From Verrucomicrobiota bacterium (GTDB lineage Bacteria; Verrucomicrobiota; Verrucomicrobiia; Opitutales; Opitutaceae): 64,000 bases of DNA. The notes beneath the pieces are model-generated. The model was given only the letters and a program-made list of their open reading frames with translations. It searched no databases and was not told where the DNA came from. The translations under genes and the position numbers were made by a program. The DNA lies in assembly GCA_019510185.1 (NCBI GenBank), contig JAEKKV010000018.1, forward strand, positions 1-64,000, given 5' to 3'. Within the stretch, counting starts at the first letter, position 1. Each line of letters starts with the position of its first letter. Positions 6,707-16,093 of this stretch are shown here, one piece after another.

Positions 6707-7533
6707 GCGGAGAACTTGGCGATGATTTCCGCCGGCGTCACGCCCTGGGTACGCAAGGTGCGGATCGCGAGGGCGTCGTGGCGTTTGGCAAGGCGTTCGC
6801 CGTGGTCGTCGAGGACGAGCGGGCAATGGTAATAGTCCGGGACGGTCGCGCCGAGGGCGCGCAGCAGCAGAATCTGGCGGAAGGTGGATGGGATGAGGTC
6901 GGCGCCGCGCACGACTTCGGTGATGCCCATGGCGGCGTCGTCCGCGGCGCAGGCGAGCTGGTAGCTGGGGACGTTGTCTTTCCGCCAGACGAGAAAGTCG
7001 CCGAAGTCGCGGCCGGCGACGGCTTGCCTTGGGCCGAAATGGCCGTCGGTGAACGCCACCGTTTCGTCCTCCGGCACGCGGAAGCGCCAGTTGCACGCGA
7101 TGGTGTCGCCCAGCGGCGGGAGCGGTTCGCCGGCGGGCGGACGGAAGTGCACGGGGTAAACGGGTTCGTCGTCGCCGCCCTCATGCGGGGCGGTGGCGGC
7201 CTCCTGCACGTCGCGCCGCGAGCGGTGGCAGGGGAAGATCAGGCCGGCGGCATGGAGTTTTTCCAAGGCGGCGCGGTAGACGGGCAGTCGTTGGCTTTGC
7301 GTGATCACGGGTTCTTCCCACGACAGCCCCAGCCAGCGCAGGTCCTCCAGCATGGCGGTCACGAATTCCGGACGGACGCGCGCGGTATCGAGGTCGTCGT
7401 TGCGGAAGAGCAGGCGTCCGCCGGCGGTGGCGGCGCGTTGGGCGGCGACGCAGAACGTGCGAGCGTGCCCGAGATGGAGGAACCCGGTGGGCGAAGGAGC
7501 GAGACGGCCGAGGTAGGGGGAGGAGGTGGACAC
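6703..7533 (-). CDS. gluQ: Glutamyl-Q tRNA(Asp) synthetase
   Basis: The 276-residue protein is a short GluRS paralogue lacking the anticodon-binding domain. It carries the class I signatures GRLAPSPTGFLHLGHA (HIGH-type) and ERLAKRHDA (KMSKS-type). Known members attach glutamate to the queuosine base at position 34 of tRNA-Asp. Conserved segments RNDDLDTARVRPEF and VVRGADLIPSTFRQILL are present. The zinc site of E. coli YadB (CxC...YxxxC) is largely missing: only one Cys is found in FPCHRSRRDV. Translation is coupled to mogA (4-nt overlap). The upstream gap holds a CGCTAAT repeat. Confidence 0.93.
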   Translation of the reverse strand: MSTSSPYLGRLAPSPTGFLHLGHARTFCVAAQRAATAGGRLLFRNDDLDTARVRPEFVTAMLEDLRWLGLSWEEPVITQSQRLPVYRAALEKLHAAGLIFPCHRSRRDVQEAATAPHEGGDDEPVYPVHFRPPAGEPLPPLGDTIACNWRFRVPEDETVAFTDGHFGPRQAVAGRDFGDFLVWRKDNVPSYQLACAADDAAMGITEVVRGADLIPSTFRQILLLRALGATVPDYYHCPLVLDDHGERLAKRHDALAIRTLRTQGVTPAEIIAKFSA

Positions 7534-7607
7534 CGCTGATTTACGCTAATGAACGCTAATACAGTCCAAATCACTTCGAAATTAGCGTCGATTAGCGATC
7601 ATTAGCG
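7534..7607. repeat. Palindromic CGCTAAT array with exact 10-bp period
   Basis: Three left units, CGCTGAT (7534), CGCTAAT (7544) and CGCTAAT (7554), and three right units in inverted orientation, ATTAGCG at 7581, 7591 and 7601, flank a 20-bp centre. Units repeat every 10 bp, one helical turn. It fills the gap between gluQ and the LOG gene, which are transcribed divergently. A second copy lies at 52523-52601. Confidence 0.85.
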
Positions 7608-7622
7608 GTTTCAAGTTTTCCC

Positions 7623-8204
7623 ATGCCCAAGCTCCTCTGCGTCTATTGTTCCTCCAGCGCGAAGCTCGATGCCAAATATTATGAAGTGGGCGAGCGGCTG
7701 GGGCGGGAGATGGTGGCGCGGGGCTGGGGTTTGATTTACGGCGGCGGCAACGCGGGCCTCATGGGCGTCGTGGCGCGAGCGGTGAAGGCGGCCGGCGGAC
7801 ACGTGGTGGGCGTGATCCCGACCTTCATGACGGAGCGGGAGCTGGCGTTTCACGAGTCGGACGAACTCGTGGTCGTGGCGAACATGCGGGAGCGCAAGCG
7901 CATCATGGCGGAGCGGGCGGATGCGTTTGTCACGCTGCCCGGTGGCATCGGCACGCTGGAGGAACTCTCCGAAATCATGACGGAGCGTTACCTCAATCTC
8001 ACGACCAAGCCGCTGGTGCTGGTGAATCAGGACGGTTTCTACGACGACCTGCTGCGTTTCTTCGAGCGGATGGTGCGCGAGAAATTCAAATCGGCGGGCC
8101 TGAACGATCTCTTCGCGGTGGCGGACACAGTGGAGGAAGTATGGCCGCGGCTGGCCGCGCCCAGCTCCTTCACGGCCGACCCGTTTTGGTTCACCCGGCG
8201 GTGA
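7623..8204 (+). CDS. LOG-family (TIGR00730) Rossmann-fold protein
   Basis: The 193-residue protein has both LOG signatures: GGGNAGLMGVVA (Rossmann nucleotide loop) and LPGGIGTLEELSE (PGGxGTxxE phosphoribohydrolase motif). Characterised members release free cytokinin base from cytokinin riboside 5'-monophosphate; many bacterial members act on AMP or other nucleoside monophosphates. The function here is inferred from family only. It starts MPKLLCVYCSSSAKLD, typical of the family. It converges on the Bat operon, ending 10 bp before the batD/E stop. Confidence 0.93.
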   Translation: MPKLLCVYCSSSAKLDAKYYEVGERLGREMVARGWGLIYGGGNAGLMGVVARAVKAAGGHVVGVIPTFMTERELAFHESDELVVVANMRERKRIMAERADAFVTLPGGIGTLEELSEIMTERYLNLTTKPLVLVNQDGFYDDLLRFFERMVREKFKSAGLNDLFAVADTVEEVWPRLAAPSSFTADPFWFTRR

Positions 8205-8213
8205 CGCGGCGGC

Positions 8214-10721
8214 TTACCGCCACAACGGAACGAGATCGCCGCTGCGCACCCAACCGGTCTGGCCGGTCGGGAAGACGAGGCGTTGCCAGCCGAGGAAAGA
8301 TTTGTCGGTGATCGCGATGAGGCCGGGCGCCAGCGGCGTCGATTTCTGCGGAGCATCGATGTCGGTCGGGATGGAACGCAGCGTGGAGGGCTTGGCCACG
8401 AAGACGGCGCGGGCATCGGCCAGCACGCCGTAGGTGTGCAAGCTCAGGCCGGCGCTGCCGGCGAGCAGCGCGGCGATGACGAGGAAACTCCCGACGACGG
8501 GCTTGAGACTTGAGCGGCCGCGATAGGCGCACCAGAGCCACAGGCCGAGGGCAAGGGCGGCGAGCCAGACGGCGGAGACCAGGGCGAGCTGCCAGCAGGC
8601 GGGTGAGGCCAGCCGGGCGAGTTCGTGCGGGAGATCGGGCTGGATGAACGGCGCGATCTCGGCCGGCTGCAGTCCCGCGCCTTTCAAGGTGAAGTCGAGA
8701 TGTCCGCGCACCGCGGGATCGGCGGGCTGTTGCACGAAGGCGGCGAGCGCCTGGCCGGCGGCTTCGCCCCATTGGTTTTGCTGCACGAGCGCGAGGGACA
8801 GGTTGTGGCGCGCGGTCCAGGCGGTCGGCTCGGTCTTCAACGTTTCCCGCCATGCGTTCGCGGCGGCGGCGAAATCGGTTTTGGCGTAGGCGCTCGCGCC
8901 GGCCTCGGCGGCGAACACGGGTTGCGCCGCGACGCAGGCCAACGCCAGGAGGGCGAGCGGGAGGAGGTTGCGCGGGAGAAAGAGTTGGAAGGCGGAGAAG
9001 CCAGGCACGCGCTTGGCGGCGAGCGCCTGACCGGCGCGGTCGAGCCAGTCGGTCGGCAACGCGGTGCCGGGGCGATAGAGCACGCGTTCGGAATCGCTCC
9101 ACAGGCCGGCCCAGTCTTCGGACGTAAACTGGCCGGCGGTGGGCACGACGGCGGGAAGCTGCCAGAGCGCGGCGGCGTCGCGCTGCCAGGCTTGGATCAA
9201 CGCGGCGAGTTCGTCCGGGTCGCTCGCCGAACGCAGGCGGTGCAACGTGGCAGCGAGTCGGTGGCGGGCTTCACGGAGCGGGCGGCGCGGATCGGTCAGG
9301 CGCGCCCGGCGGAGGGCGAGGCCGGCCCAGACGAGCAGGGGGCAGAGGAGGGAGGACAGCAGGGCGAGACGGAGCGTTGAGGAGGAAACGGGCGTTCCGG
9401 CCGAAGCGGCCGGAGGGAGTGGATCGCGGGGCAGGGTCGCGGGCGGTTGCGCGCTGGTCGCGGAAGGTTGCGAACCGGACGAACCGGCAGCCGCTTTTTC
9501 GGTTTCGGATTTGGGCTCGCCGCTGACGGGCGTCGGAGCGGCGGCGGGAGCCACGGTGATGGTGACGGGTTCGGTCGTGACCGTCTGGTACGCGCCGGTC
9601 TTGGGATCGAAATAACTGAACGTCACGGGGCCGAGGGTGTAGGGGCCGGCTTTGGTGGGGATCAGCACGATATCTTCGGCGAGCGTGGCTTCGAAGAGTG
9701 CGTTGTCTTTGTTAACGCGCTTGGCCTGGGGTTGGACGACGCGAAAATCCTTGGAGACGCTGCGCGCGGGCAGGCCGGGAACGTCGGGCCAGTTGCCCGT
9801 ACCGGCGAGCGTGAGCGTCCACGTGACGGGTTCGCCGACGGCGGCGGTGGCGGGAACGACCTTGGACTCGAGGGTGAACTGGCCGACGGCGCCGTTGAAG
9901 CCGGCGGGCGCGGGCGCGGGGAGCGGGCGCACGACGAGCTCCGCGGGCTTCGAGGTGATGGAAAATTGCTCGAGGTTGGGCCGGGCGAACACCGTGAACG
10001 TCGACGTGCCGGTGGCGAGGTTGACCAACTGGGTGGCGGGATTGAGCGGGATCGTGCCGGCGGTCTTGGCGTAGGCGCGGGTTTTATAGAAAATGGAGAT
10101 GCGGGCCTCGCCATTGAGGGTGGCCTCGAGCGGCTCGGGCTTGCTCCACGGCTCGACGGAGAGGGGCGCGGGGTTCCAGTCGAGATCGCTGCCCAGCTGA
10201 TAAAAATAACGGCGGGCGACGTTGAGCGAGTAGGTGAGCGGGAAAACCTCGCCGGCCCAAACCTGGCCTTCCGGCAGGGTGAAACGCGATTGGACGACCG
10301 CCTCCAGCGAAAGGTTGGACTGGCCGACGGTGGCGTCGCCGATTTCAAACGTCGCGGGGGCGACGTGCAGGCGCCCCTTGTCGGTGATCACATCGAAGGC
10401 GGGGATCCTGACGGTGCGCTGTTCGGTGGGCCGCACGCGATAGGTGAGCGAGACGGTGTGGGACCGGGAGGCGCTGCCGTTGAGGATGCTGAAGGAGTTT
10501 TGCTCGGCGCGCGACGGGGTGCCGAATTCCAGTCCGGCCACGGCGGGCAGGGCGACGGTGCCGGAAGGTTCGCACTGGTCGAAGATGAGATTGAGTTCGC
10601 TCAGCTGGTTGAGGGCGAGCGTGCCGCTGCCGGGCTCCCAGCGCACGGTTTGCGCGTGGAGCGTGGCGACGAGGAGCAGCGGGAGCGGAAGGCGGAAGAG
10701 GAGGCGGAGCATCGGATTCAC
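8214..10721 (-). CDS. batD: BatD protein with fused BatE-like C-terminus
   Basis: The 835-residue envelope protein starts with a signal peptide (about residues 1-23, ending LHAQ). It continues as a BatD 'oxygen tolerance' region of beta-rich repeats (about 25-395), then a low-complexity stretch and a membrane helix near 450. A cytoplasmic helical segment follows, then a second membrane span, a TPR-like region (GASAYAKTDFAAAANAWRETL), two more membrane helices and a C-terminal SH3-like module (LGWQRLVFPTGQTGWVRSGD). The TPR plus SH3 part is what BatE normally supplies, so this is a BatD-BatE fusion. The GTG start overlaps the batB/C stop by 4 nt; an in-frame ATG lies at 10712. It is the last gene of the moxR-Bat operon, whose role in stress tolerance or envelope integrity is not fully understood. 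Confidence 0.85.
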   Translation of the reverse strand: MNPMLRLLFRLPLPLLLVATLHAQTVRWEPGSGTLALNQLSELNLIFDQCEPSGTVALPAVAGLEFGTPSRAEQNSFSILNGSASRSHTVSLTYRVRPTEQRTVRIPAFDVITDKGRLHVAPATFEIGDATVGQSNLSLEAVVQSRFTLPEGQVWAGEVFPLTYSLNVARRYFYQLGSDLDWNPAPLSVEPWSKPEPLEATLNGEARISIFYKTRAYAKTAGTIPLNPATQLVNLATGTSTFTVFARPNLEQFSITSKPAELVVRPLPAPAPAGFNGAVGQFTLESKVVPATAAVGEPVTWTLTLAGTGNWPDVPGLPARSVSKDFRVVQPQAKRVNKDNALFEATLAEDIVLIPTKAGPYTLGPVTFSYFDPKTGAYQTVTTEPVTITVAPAAAPTPVSGEPKSETEKAAAGSSGSQPSATSAQPPATLPRDPLPPAASAGTPVSSSTLRLALLSSLLCPLLVWAGLALRRARLTDPRRPLREARHRLAATLHRLRSASDPDELAALIQAWQRDAAALWQLPAVVPTAGQFTSEDWAGLWSDSERVLYRPGTALPTDWLDRAGQALAAKRVPGFSAFQLFLPRNLLPLALLALACVAAQPVFAAEAGASAYAKTDFAAAANAWRETLKTEPTAWTARHNLSLALVQQNQWGEAAGQALAAFVQQPADPAVRGHLDFTLKGAGLQPAEIAPFIQPDLPHELARLASPACWQLALVSAVWLAALALGLWLWCAYRGRSSLKPVVGSFLVIAALLAGSAGLSLHTYGVLADARAVFVAKPSTLRSIPTDIDAPQKSTPLAPGLIAITDKSFLGWQRLVFPTGQTGWVRSGDLVPLWR

Positions 10722-12628
10722 CAGTTGTGGCCCTTGGGGGCGGGAGTGGCGGGAGCGGGATCTTGAAGCAGTTGGAAAAGCCGGGCGGGGGAGTCCTGCT
10801 GGCGGACCTGGTCGAGTTTTTGCAACGGCAGGGCGAGGGCGGGATCGGTGGGCGAAGCTTCGCCGGTTTTTTCGGAGGCGCCGCCGACCTGCTGCATTTC
10901 GCCGGGCGCGGGCGGAGGCGTATCGGAAGGCTTGGGCTCACCGGGTGGTTGATCGGATTTTTTATCCTTCATGTCGCCGAAGGCCGATTGCGGTTGCTTG
11001 GGCTGTCCGGAGGGAGAATCGGGTTTGCCGGAGGAGCTGTCGTCTTTTCCATCCTTGGACTTGGACGGCGCATTCTGCGGCTGGGACGGCGAGGAGGATT
11101 TGTCCTGGTCCTTGGATTGGGACGAATCGTTTTTGGAATCCTGGTTCTTCTGATCCTTCTTGGGATCGGCATCGTCCTTCTTCTGATCGGACGGTTTTTT
11201 ATCCGGCGGGGGTTGGTCGGGCTTTTTCTGCTCGGGCGGATTTTTTTTCTGGAGCAAGGCTTCGAGTTGCTTGGCCAACGCGGGCCAGTCGGCGGCCTTG
11301 GGATCGAGCGTCCGGCCGGCGGCGACGGCGGCGAGGGCGTCGTTGACCGGACCGGCGGGAACGGGCTGCTGGGTCTCCGTCAGCCGCTGGCCGTAGGACA
11401 GCGTGGAGCGCGCGAGGCCGGCATAATCGCGGGCGTCGATCGTATCGCGCGCCGCCAGCTGGCCGACGAGCTGGGTGAGCGGGGCGGAGAGCGGGTCCGA
11501 GGAGGCTTCGGCGGCGAAAGCCGCGTGGCCGGCAAACCACGGCGCCAGGCAGAAAAGCAGCGCCAGCGTGGCGAGGGAGCCGGTCGCCGACGCCGGTTTT
11601 GGCGGATGGGAAAGCGTCAGCGCGCGCGGTTTGGGGCGGACGGGGAATTCGCGCCAGAAGCTGATCGCGAGCAACAGCAGGGCCGGGGCGAGCGCCCATT
11701 GAAAACGTTCGGCGAGGCGCACGCGGCTGGTTTCGCGGAACTCGCCGCGTTTGCCCTGATCGACGGTGGCCTGGATGAGCTGCGGCAGATCCACCCACGA
11801 ACTGGCGTCGGTGTAGACGCCGCCGGTCTTATCGGCGAGTTCGCGCAGCGTGGCGTTGTTGAGTTTGGACAACACCACCGCGCCGCGCTCGTCCTTCATG
11901 AACGCGCCGGCGCCGTCGGGGATCATCGCGCCACCGGCGGTGCCGACGCCAAGGCTGAGCACGCGAATGCCCTTGGTCTTGAGTTCGGCGACGTGTTTGT
12001 GCCAGTCGTCGCTCTGGGCCTCGCCGTCGCTCAGGACGATGAGGAAGCGGTCGGCCGCGCCGGAGGAGCCGAAGGCGGAGAGGCTGGTTTCGAGCAGGGC
12101 ATTGTAATCGGTGCCGCCCTCGGGGAGAAAATCAGGGCCGAGCTGGGGCAGGAATTCGCGGAGGATCTCGTAATCGGCGCTGAGCGGGCTCTGCAAAAAC
12201 GCGGTGCCGGAGAACACCACGAGGCCCACGCGTTCGCCCTTCAACTGTTCCAGCAGACTGGTGATGAGCAGGCGGGCGCGGTCGAGGCGCGACGGCTTTA
12301 CGTCCTGCGAAAGCATGCTGCGCGAGAGGTCGAGCGCGATGAGGATTTCGCGCGCTTGGTCGAAAACGGGCTCCTCAAGCCGGCCCCATTGCGGACGAGC
12401 CAGGGCCAGCGTTCCGAAGACAAGGCCGAGGATGAGAAAAATGCGAACGCGCACGCCGCCGCGACGGAGCGAGGAGCTGCCCAAGACCAGTGATGAACGC
12501 CGCACCTCGGCCTGCTGGATTTTGGGATGCGGAGCGGCCGAAGCCGTGCGACGGCGGAAGAGGTCGCGCACCAGAAACGCGAGGGGGACAAGCAAGAGCC
12601 AGAAGGCGTGGGGCCAGTAGAAGCTCAT
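10718..12628 (-). CDS. batB: BatB VWA protein with fused BatC-like tail
   Basis: In the 636-residue protein, two N-terminal membrane helices (about 7-22 and 60-78) precede a von Willebrand factor A domain (about 90-290). Its intact MIDAS motif is Asp100-Leu-Ser-Arg-Ser104, with TDYNALLE and VLSDGEA. A further membrane helix follows near 310-330 and a second hydrophobic stretch near 350-372. The final 200 residues are a TPR-poor, highly charged Lys/Asp/Pro/Ser/Gln-rich disordered region like the tail of BatC proteins. BatB and BatC are separate genes in many Bacteroidetes and spirochaetes. The start ATG overlaps the batA stop (ATGA), and the next gene overlaps it too, so all three are probably coupled. 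Confidence 0.87.
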   Translation of the reverse strand: MSFYWPHAFWLLLVPLAFLVRDLFRRRTASAAPHPKIQQAEVRRSSLVLGSSSLRRGGVRVRIFLILGLVFGTLALARPQWGRLEEPVFDQAREILIALDLSRSMLSQDVKPSRLDRARLLITSLLEQLKGERVGLVVFSGTAFLQSPLSADYEILREFLPQLGPDFLPEGGTDYNALLETSLSAFGSSGAADRFLIVLSDGEAQSDDWHKHVAELKTKGIRVLSLGVGTAGGAMIPDGAGAFMKDERGAVVLSKLNNATLRELADKTGGVYTDASSWVDLPQLIQATVDQGKRGEFRETSRVRLAERFQWALAPALLLLAISFWREFPVRPKPRALTLSHPPKPASATGSLATLALLFCLAPWFAGHAAFAAEASSDPLSAPLTQLVGQLAARDTIDARDYAGLARSTLSYGQRLTETQQPVPAGPVNDALAAVAAGRTLDPKAADWPALAKQLEALLQKKNPPEQKKPDQPPPDKKPSDQKKDDADPKKDQKNQDSKNDSSQSKDQDKSSSPSQPQNAPSKSKDGKDDSSSGKPDSPSGQPKQPQSAFGDMKDKKSDQPPGEPKPSDTPPPAPGEMQQVGGASEKTGEASPTDPALALPLQKLDQVRQQDSPARLFQLLQDPAPATPAPKGHNW

Positions 12629-13665
12629 GTGGAAACGGGCGCGGCCGGCGTGCGGCCGGAGAGCTTGGCTCCGGTCCGGGCGAAGAGCGCTGCGAGCAGG
12701 AGACAGCCGAAGCCGGGCCCCGCGAACCAGACGAACAGCTCGGTGGTGAGCAGGTAGCTCTTGGCTTGGAATTCGATTTTTTGTGTCTGATCGATGGCCT
12801 TGAAGGCGGACTCGATGGCCTTGGTATCGTCGACGCGGAAGTAGTGTCCGCCGGTGGCGTTCGCGATGCCGATGAGGGAATTTTCATCGAGATCGGCCAT
12901 GAGGCGTCGTGTGCCGACGCGGTTGCCGGCCTCGTCAAAAACAGGGAAGGGCACGAGGCCGTCCTTGCCCGCGCCCATGGTGTACACGGGGATGCCGCGG
13001 TTCTTGGCGATCTCGGTGGCCTGCGCCGGCGTGAGCGTGCCGCGGTTGTTGGCTCCGTCGGTCAGGAGGACAACGAAGGCGCCCTTGCGGTGGCTGCCCT
13101 GCTCGCGACCGGCTTGTTCGAGCCGGGTGAGGGCGATGCCGAGACCGTCGCCGATGGCGGTGCCGTCCTCGATGAGGCCAATCTTGAGGCGTTCTACCTG
13201 ACGACCGAGCCAGTCGTGATCGAAGGTGAGCGGGGCGAGCGTGTAGGCGCGTCCGGAAAACACCACGACACCGATGCGGTCGTTGGGACGGCGGTTGATG
13301 AAGGCCTGGATGACCGGCTTGATCGCCTGCAGGCGGTTGATCGCCGAGCCGTCCTTTTCGTAATCCTCGGCGAGCATCGAGCCGGAGAGATCGATCGCGA
13401 GCATGAGATCGTAGCCCTCGGCGTGAACCTCGTGCTTGTCCTCGATGCGCTGCGGGCGGGCCAGTGCGAAGACGAGCAACACGAGGCCGGTGAGCGCGAG
13501 TCCGGCGGGCCAGCGCGAGAAGGTGGCGAGCGAGGGCCGGTGCCAGGCGGCGGCGAAGGGCACGAGCAGCACGGGGACCGCGCGGCGGCCGCGCAGCCAC
13601 AACACTGCCGGAATGAGCAGGAGGGCGAGGAGCCAGAGCGGAGAATGGAAGGTCAGATTGTTCAC
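12625..13665 (-). CDS. batA: BatA VWA-domain membrane protein
   Basis: The 346-residue protein has the topology of BatA: two N-terminal membrane helices (about 8-25 and 53-70), a VWA domain (about 85-290) with MIDAS Asp92-Leu-Ser-Gly-Ser96, a DGTAIGDGLG metal-contact loop and LLTDGANNRG, and a C-terminal membrane helix (about 305-330). The start codon is GTG. BatA and BatB are thought to form a membrane complex with MoxR and the DUF58 protein; the substrate is not known. It lies 13 bp downstream of the DUF58 gene and is coupled to batB/C. Confidence 0.92.
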   Translation of the reverse strand: MNNLTFHSPLWLLALLLIPAVLWLRGRRAVPVLLVPFAAAWHRPSLATFSRWPAGLALTGLVLLVFALARPQRIEDKHEVHAEGYDLMLAIDLSGSMLAEDYEKDGSAINRLQAIKPVIQAFINRRPNDRIGVVVFSGRAYTLAPLTFDHDWLGRQVERLKIGLIEDGTAIGDGLGIALTRLEQAGREQGSHRKGAFVVLLTDGANNRGTLTPAQATEIAKNRGIPVYTMGAGKDGLVPFPVFDEAGNRVGTRRLMADLDENSLIGIANATGGHYFRVDDTKAIESAFKAIDQTQKIEFQAKSYLLTTELFVWFAGPGFGCLLLAALFARTGAKLSGRTPAAPVST

Positions 13666-13678
13666 CGGTTGGCGAGGA

Positions 13679-14611
13679 TCAGCGCCGCCGCATGCGGGCG
13701 TGGAAAAAACGCACCAAGGCGTCCAGGCGGTCTTCGTCGGCGCCGACGGCGAGCCGGCTGAAGGCGTCGGGGAAAAGCGTGCGCCAGCCGTCTTCGCGTT
13801 CCGCCCGCCACTGGGCGTGGGCGGCGCGCATCGCGGCGGAGTTTTCGAGGGTGACGAGGCGGGCGCTCACCGGATCGTAGGCGGCAAAGGTGTCCTCGTC
13901 GGGCAGCGCGCGCTCCCAGGGATCCTCAACGCGGAAGCCCATCGTCTGGTAACGCTGTTTCATCACGGCCCAGCCTTCGGGCGCGGGACGCGGCGGGAAA
14001 TCGCCGAGCCAGATGAGCACGCTGTGCTTTGGCGCGGCGCGGGCGAGGAGGCGCCAGGGAATCTGCGGCTGGGAATTCGGAGCCTGGGAATCGAGCGCGG
14101 GCGGTTCGGCGCCAAGCAGCGAGGCGGCGGCGTGGAGGATCGGGCCGCGGCCGCGCACGGGTTCGCGCACCGTGTACCCGCCGGGCGTGGCGTGGATGAA
14201 CCCCACGCGGTCGCGATTGACCGCGCCGAGCATCATGACGAGGCCGGCGAGCTCGAGCAGGGCCTCGCGCTTCGATTGCGCACCGGAGCCGAATTGCAGG
14301 CTGGGGGTGTCTTCGAAAACAAGCAGCACGGTGACCTCGCGCTCCTCGACGAATTTCTTGCGGTACGGTTCGCCGAGGCGGGCGGTGACGTTCCAGTCGA
14401 TGTCGCGCACATCGTCGCCGAACTCGTATTTCACGACTTGGTCGAACTCCATGCCGCGTCCGCGGAAGGCGGAGCGATACTCGCCGCTGAGCACGTTCTC
14501 CACCGCGTGGCGCACACGCCACTCCAGCCGGCGCAGGAGCGCGAGCGGGGAGGCGGGGCCGGCGGTTTCGCCGCCGGAGCCGGGAGCGGGAGGGCTGGAG
14601 CTGAGAGCCAC
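13679..14611 (-). CDS. DUF58-domain protein of the MoxR/Bat operon
   Basis: The 310-residue protein shows the DUF58 hallmark near residues 45-80: SGEYRSAFRGRGMEFDQVVK, then YEFGDDVRDIDWNVTAR. It continues as a VWA-like fold with a degenerate metal site (VLLVFEDTPSLQFGS). DUF58 proteins are regular partners of MoxR ATPases and Bat proteins and are proposed to be MoxR clients. The start is GTG, 5 bp after the moxR stop. It has no membrane helix, so it is probably cytoplasmic or peripheral. Confidence 0.92.
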   Translation of the reverse strand: MALSSSPPAPGSGGETAGPASPLALLRRLEWRVRHAVENVLSGEYRSAFRGRGMEFDQVVKYEFGDDVRDIDWNVTARLGEPYRKKFVEEREVTVLLVFEDTPSLQFGSGAQSKREALLELAGLVMMLGAVNRDRVGFIHATPGGYTVREPVRGRGPILHAAASLLGAEPPALDSQAPNSQPQIPWRLLARAAPKHSVLIWLGDFPPRPAPEGWAVMKQRYQTMGFRVEDPWERALPDEDTFAAYDPVSARLVTLENSAAMRAAHAQWRAEREDGWRTLFPDAFSRLAVGADEDRLDALVRFFHARMRRR

Positions 14612-14616
14612 GGAGA

Positions 14617-15579
<963 letters not shown>

Positions 15580-15662
15580 GGTGTGGCGAAGGGCTGTGGG
15601 CGGAAGGGAGCGCTCTACGACTCGCTTGCGCTGAAAGTGTTTCGTGAGAAAAAGGGGGTGTC

Positions 15663-16052
15663 GTGGTTTTACCAACTCAAATTCTCGAACGGCTCGACGC
15701 ATTGGGGGTGCTGGCCTCGGATATTGAAGAACGTTTCATCCGTGGTTCGGGTCCGGGTGGACAAAAAATCAACAAAACCGCCTCAACGGTGTGCCTGGTT
15801 CACCGGCCGACCGGCGTCGAGGTGCGGTGTCAGCGCGAACGCTCCCAGGCAGCCAACCGGGAGCTGGCCTGGGCGGAGTTGTGCGAAAAGCTGGAAACCC
15901 GGCTGCGCGCGGCGGAAAACGAGCGCCGGCAGGCGCGGGAAAAACAACGCCGGCAGACCCGAAAGCGGAGCGGCCGGCAAAAGGCGATTTCGGTGGCCGG
16001 CAAACGACACCGGGCGGGCATCAAGGCGGGCCGGCAACGGCCTGCGGAATAA
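15663..16052 (+). CDS. Short release-factor-like peptidyl-tRNA hydrolase (RF-1 domain)
   Basis: The 129-residue protein consists of the catalytic RF-1 domain only: RFIRGSGPGGQKINKTASTV contains the GGQ motif (residues 32-34) that triggers ester hydrolysis in the ribosomal peptidyl-transferase centre. It is followed by an Arg/Lys-rich tail (about 85-125) expected to enter the mRNA channel. The codon-recognition domains of RF1/RF2 are missing, so it should act without a stop codon, like ArfB/C12orf65-type rescue factors; it is closest in layout to the latter. The start is GTG. Ribosome rescue is the inferred role. Confidence 0.85.
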   Translation: MVLPTQILERLDALGVLASDIEERFIRGSGPGGQKINKTASTVCLVHRPTGVEVRCQRERSQAANRELAWAELCEKLETRLRAAENERRQAREKQRRQTRKRSGRQKAISVAGKRHRAGIKAGRQRPAE

Positions 16053-16093
16053 GGAACGCGCTTCCGGCGGGACGAAGACGGCCCGGGCGATGA

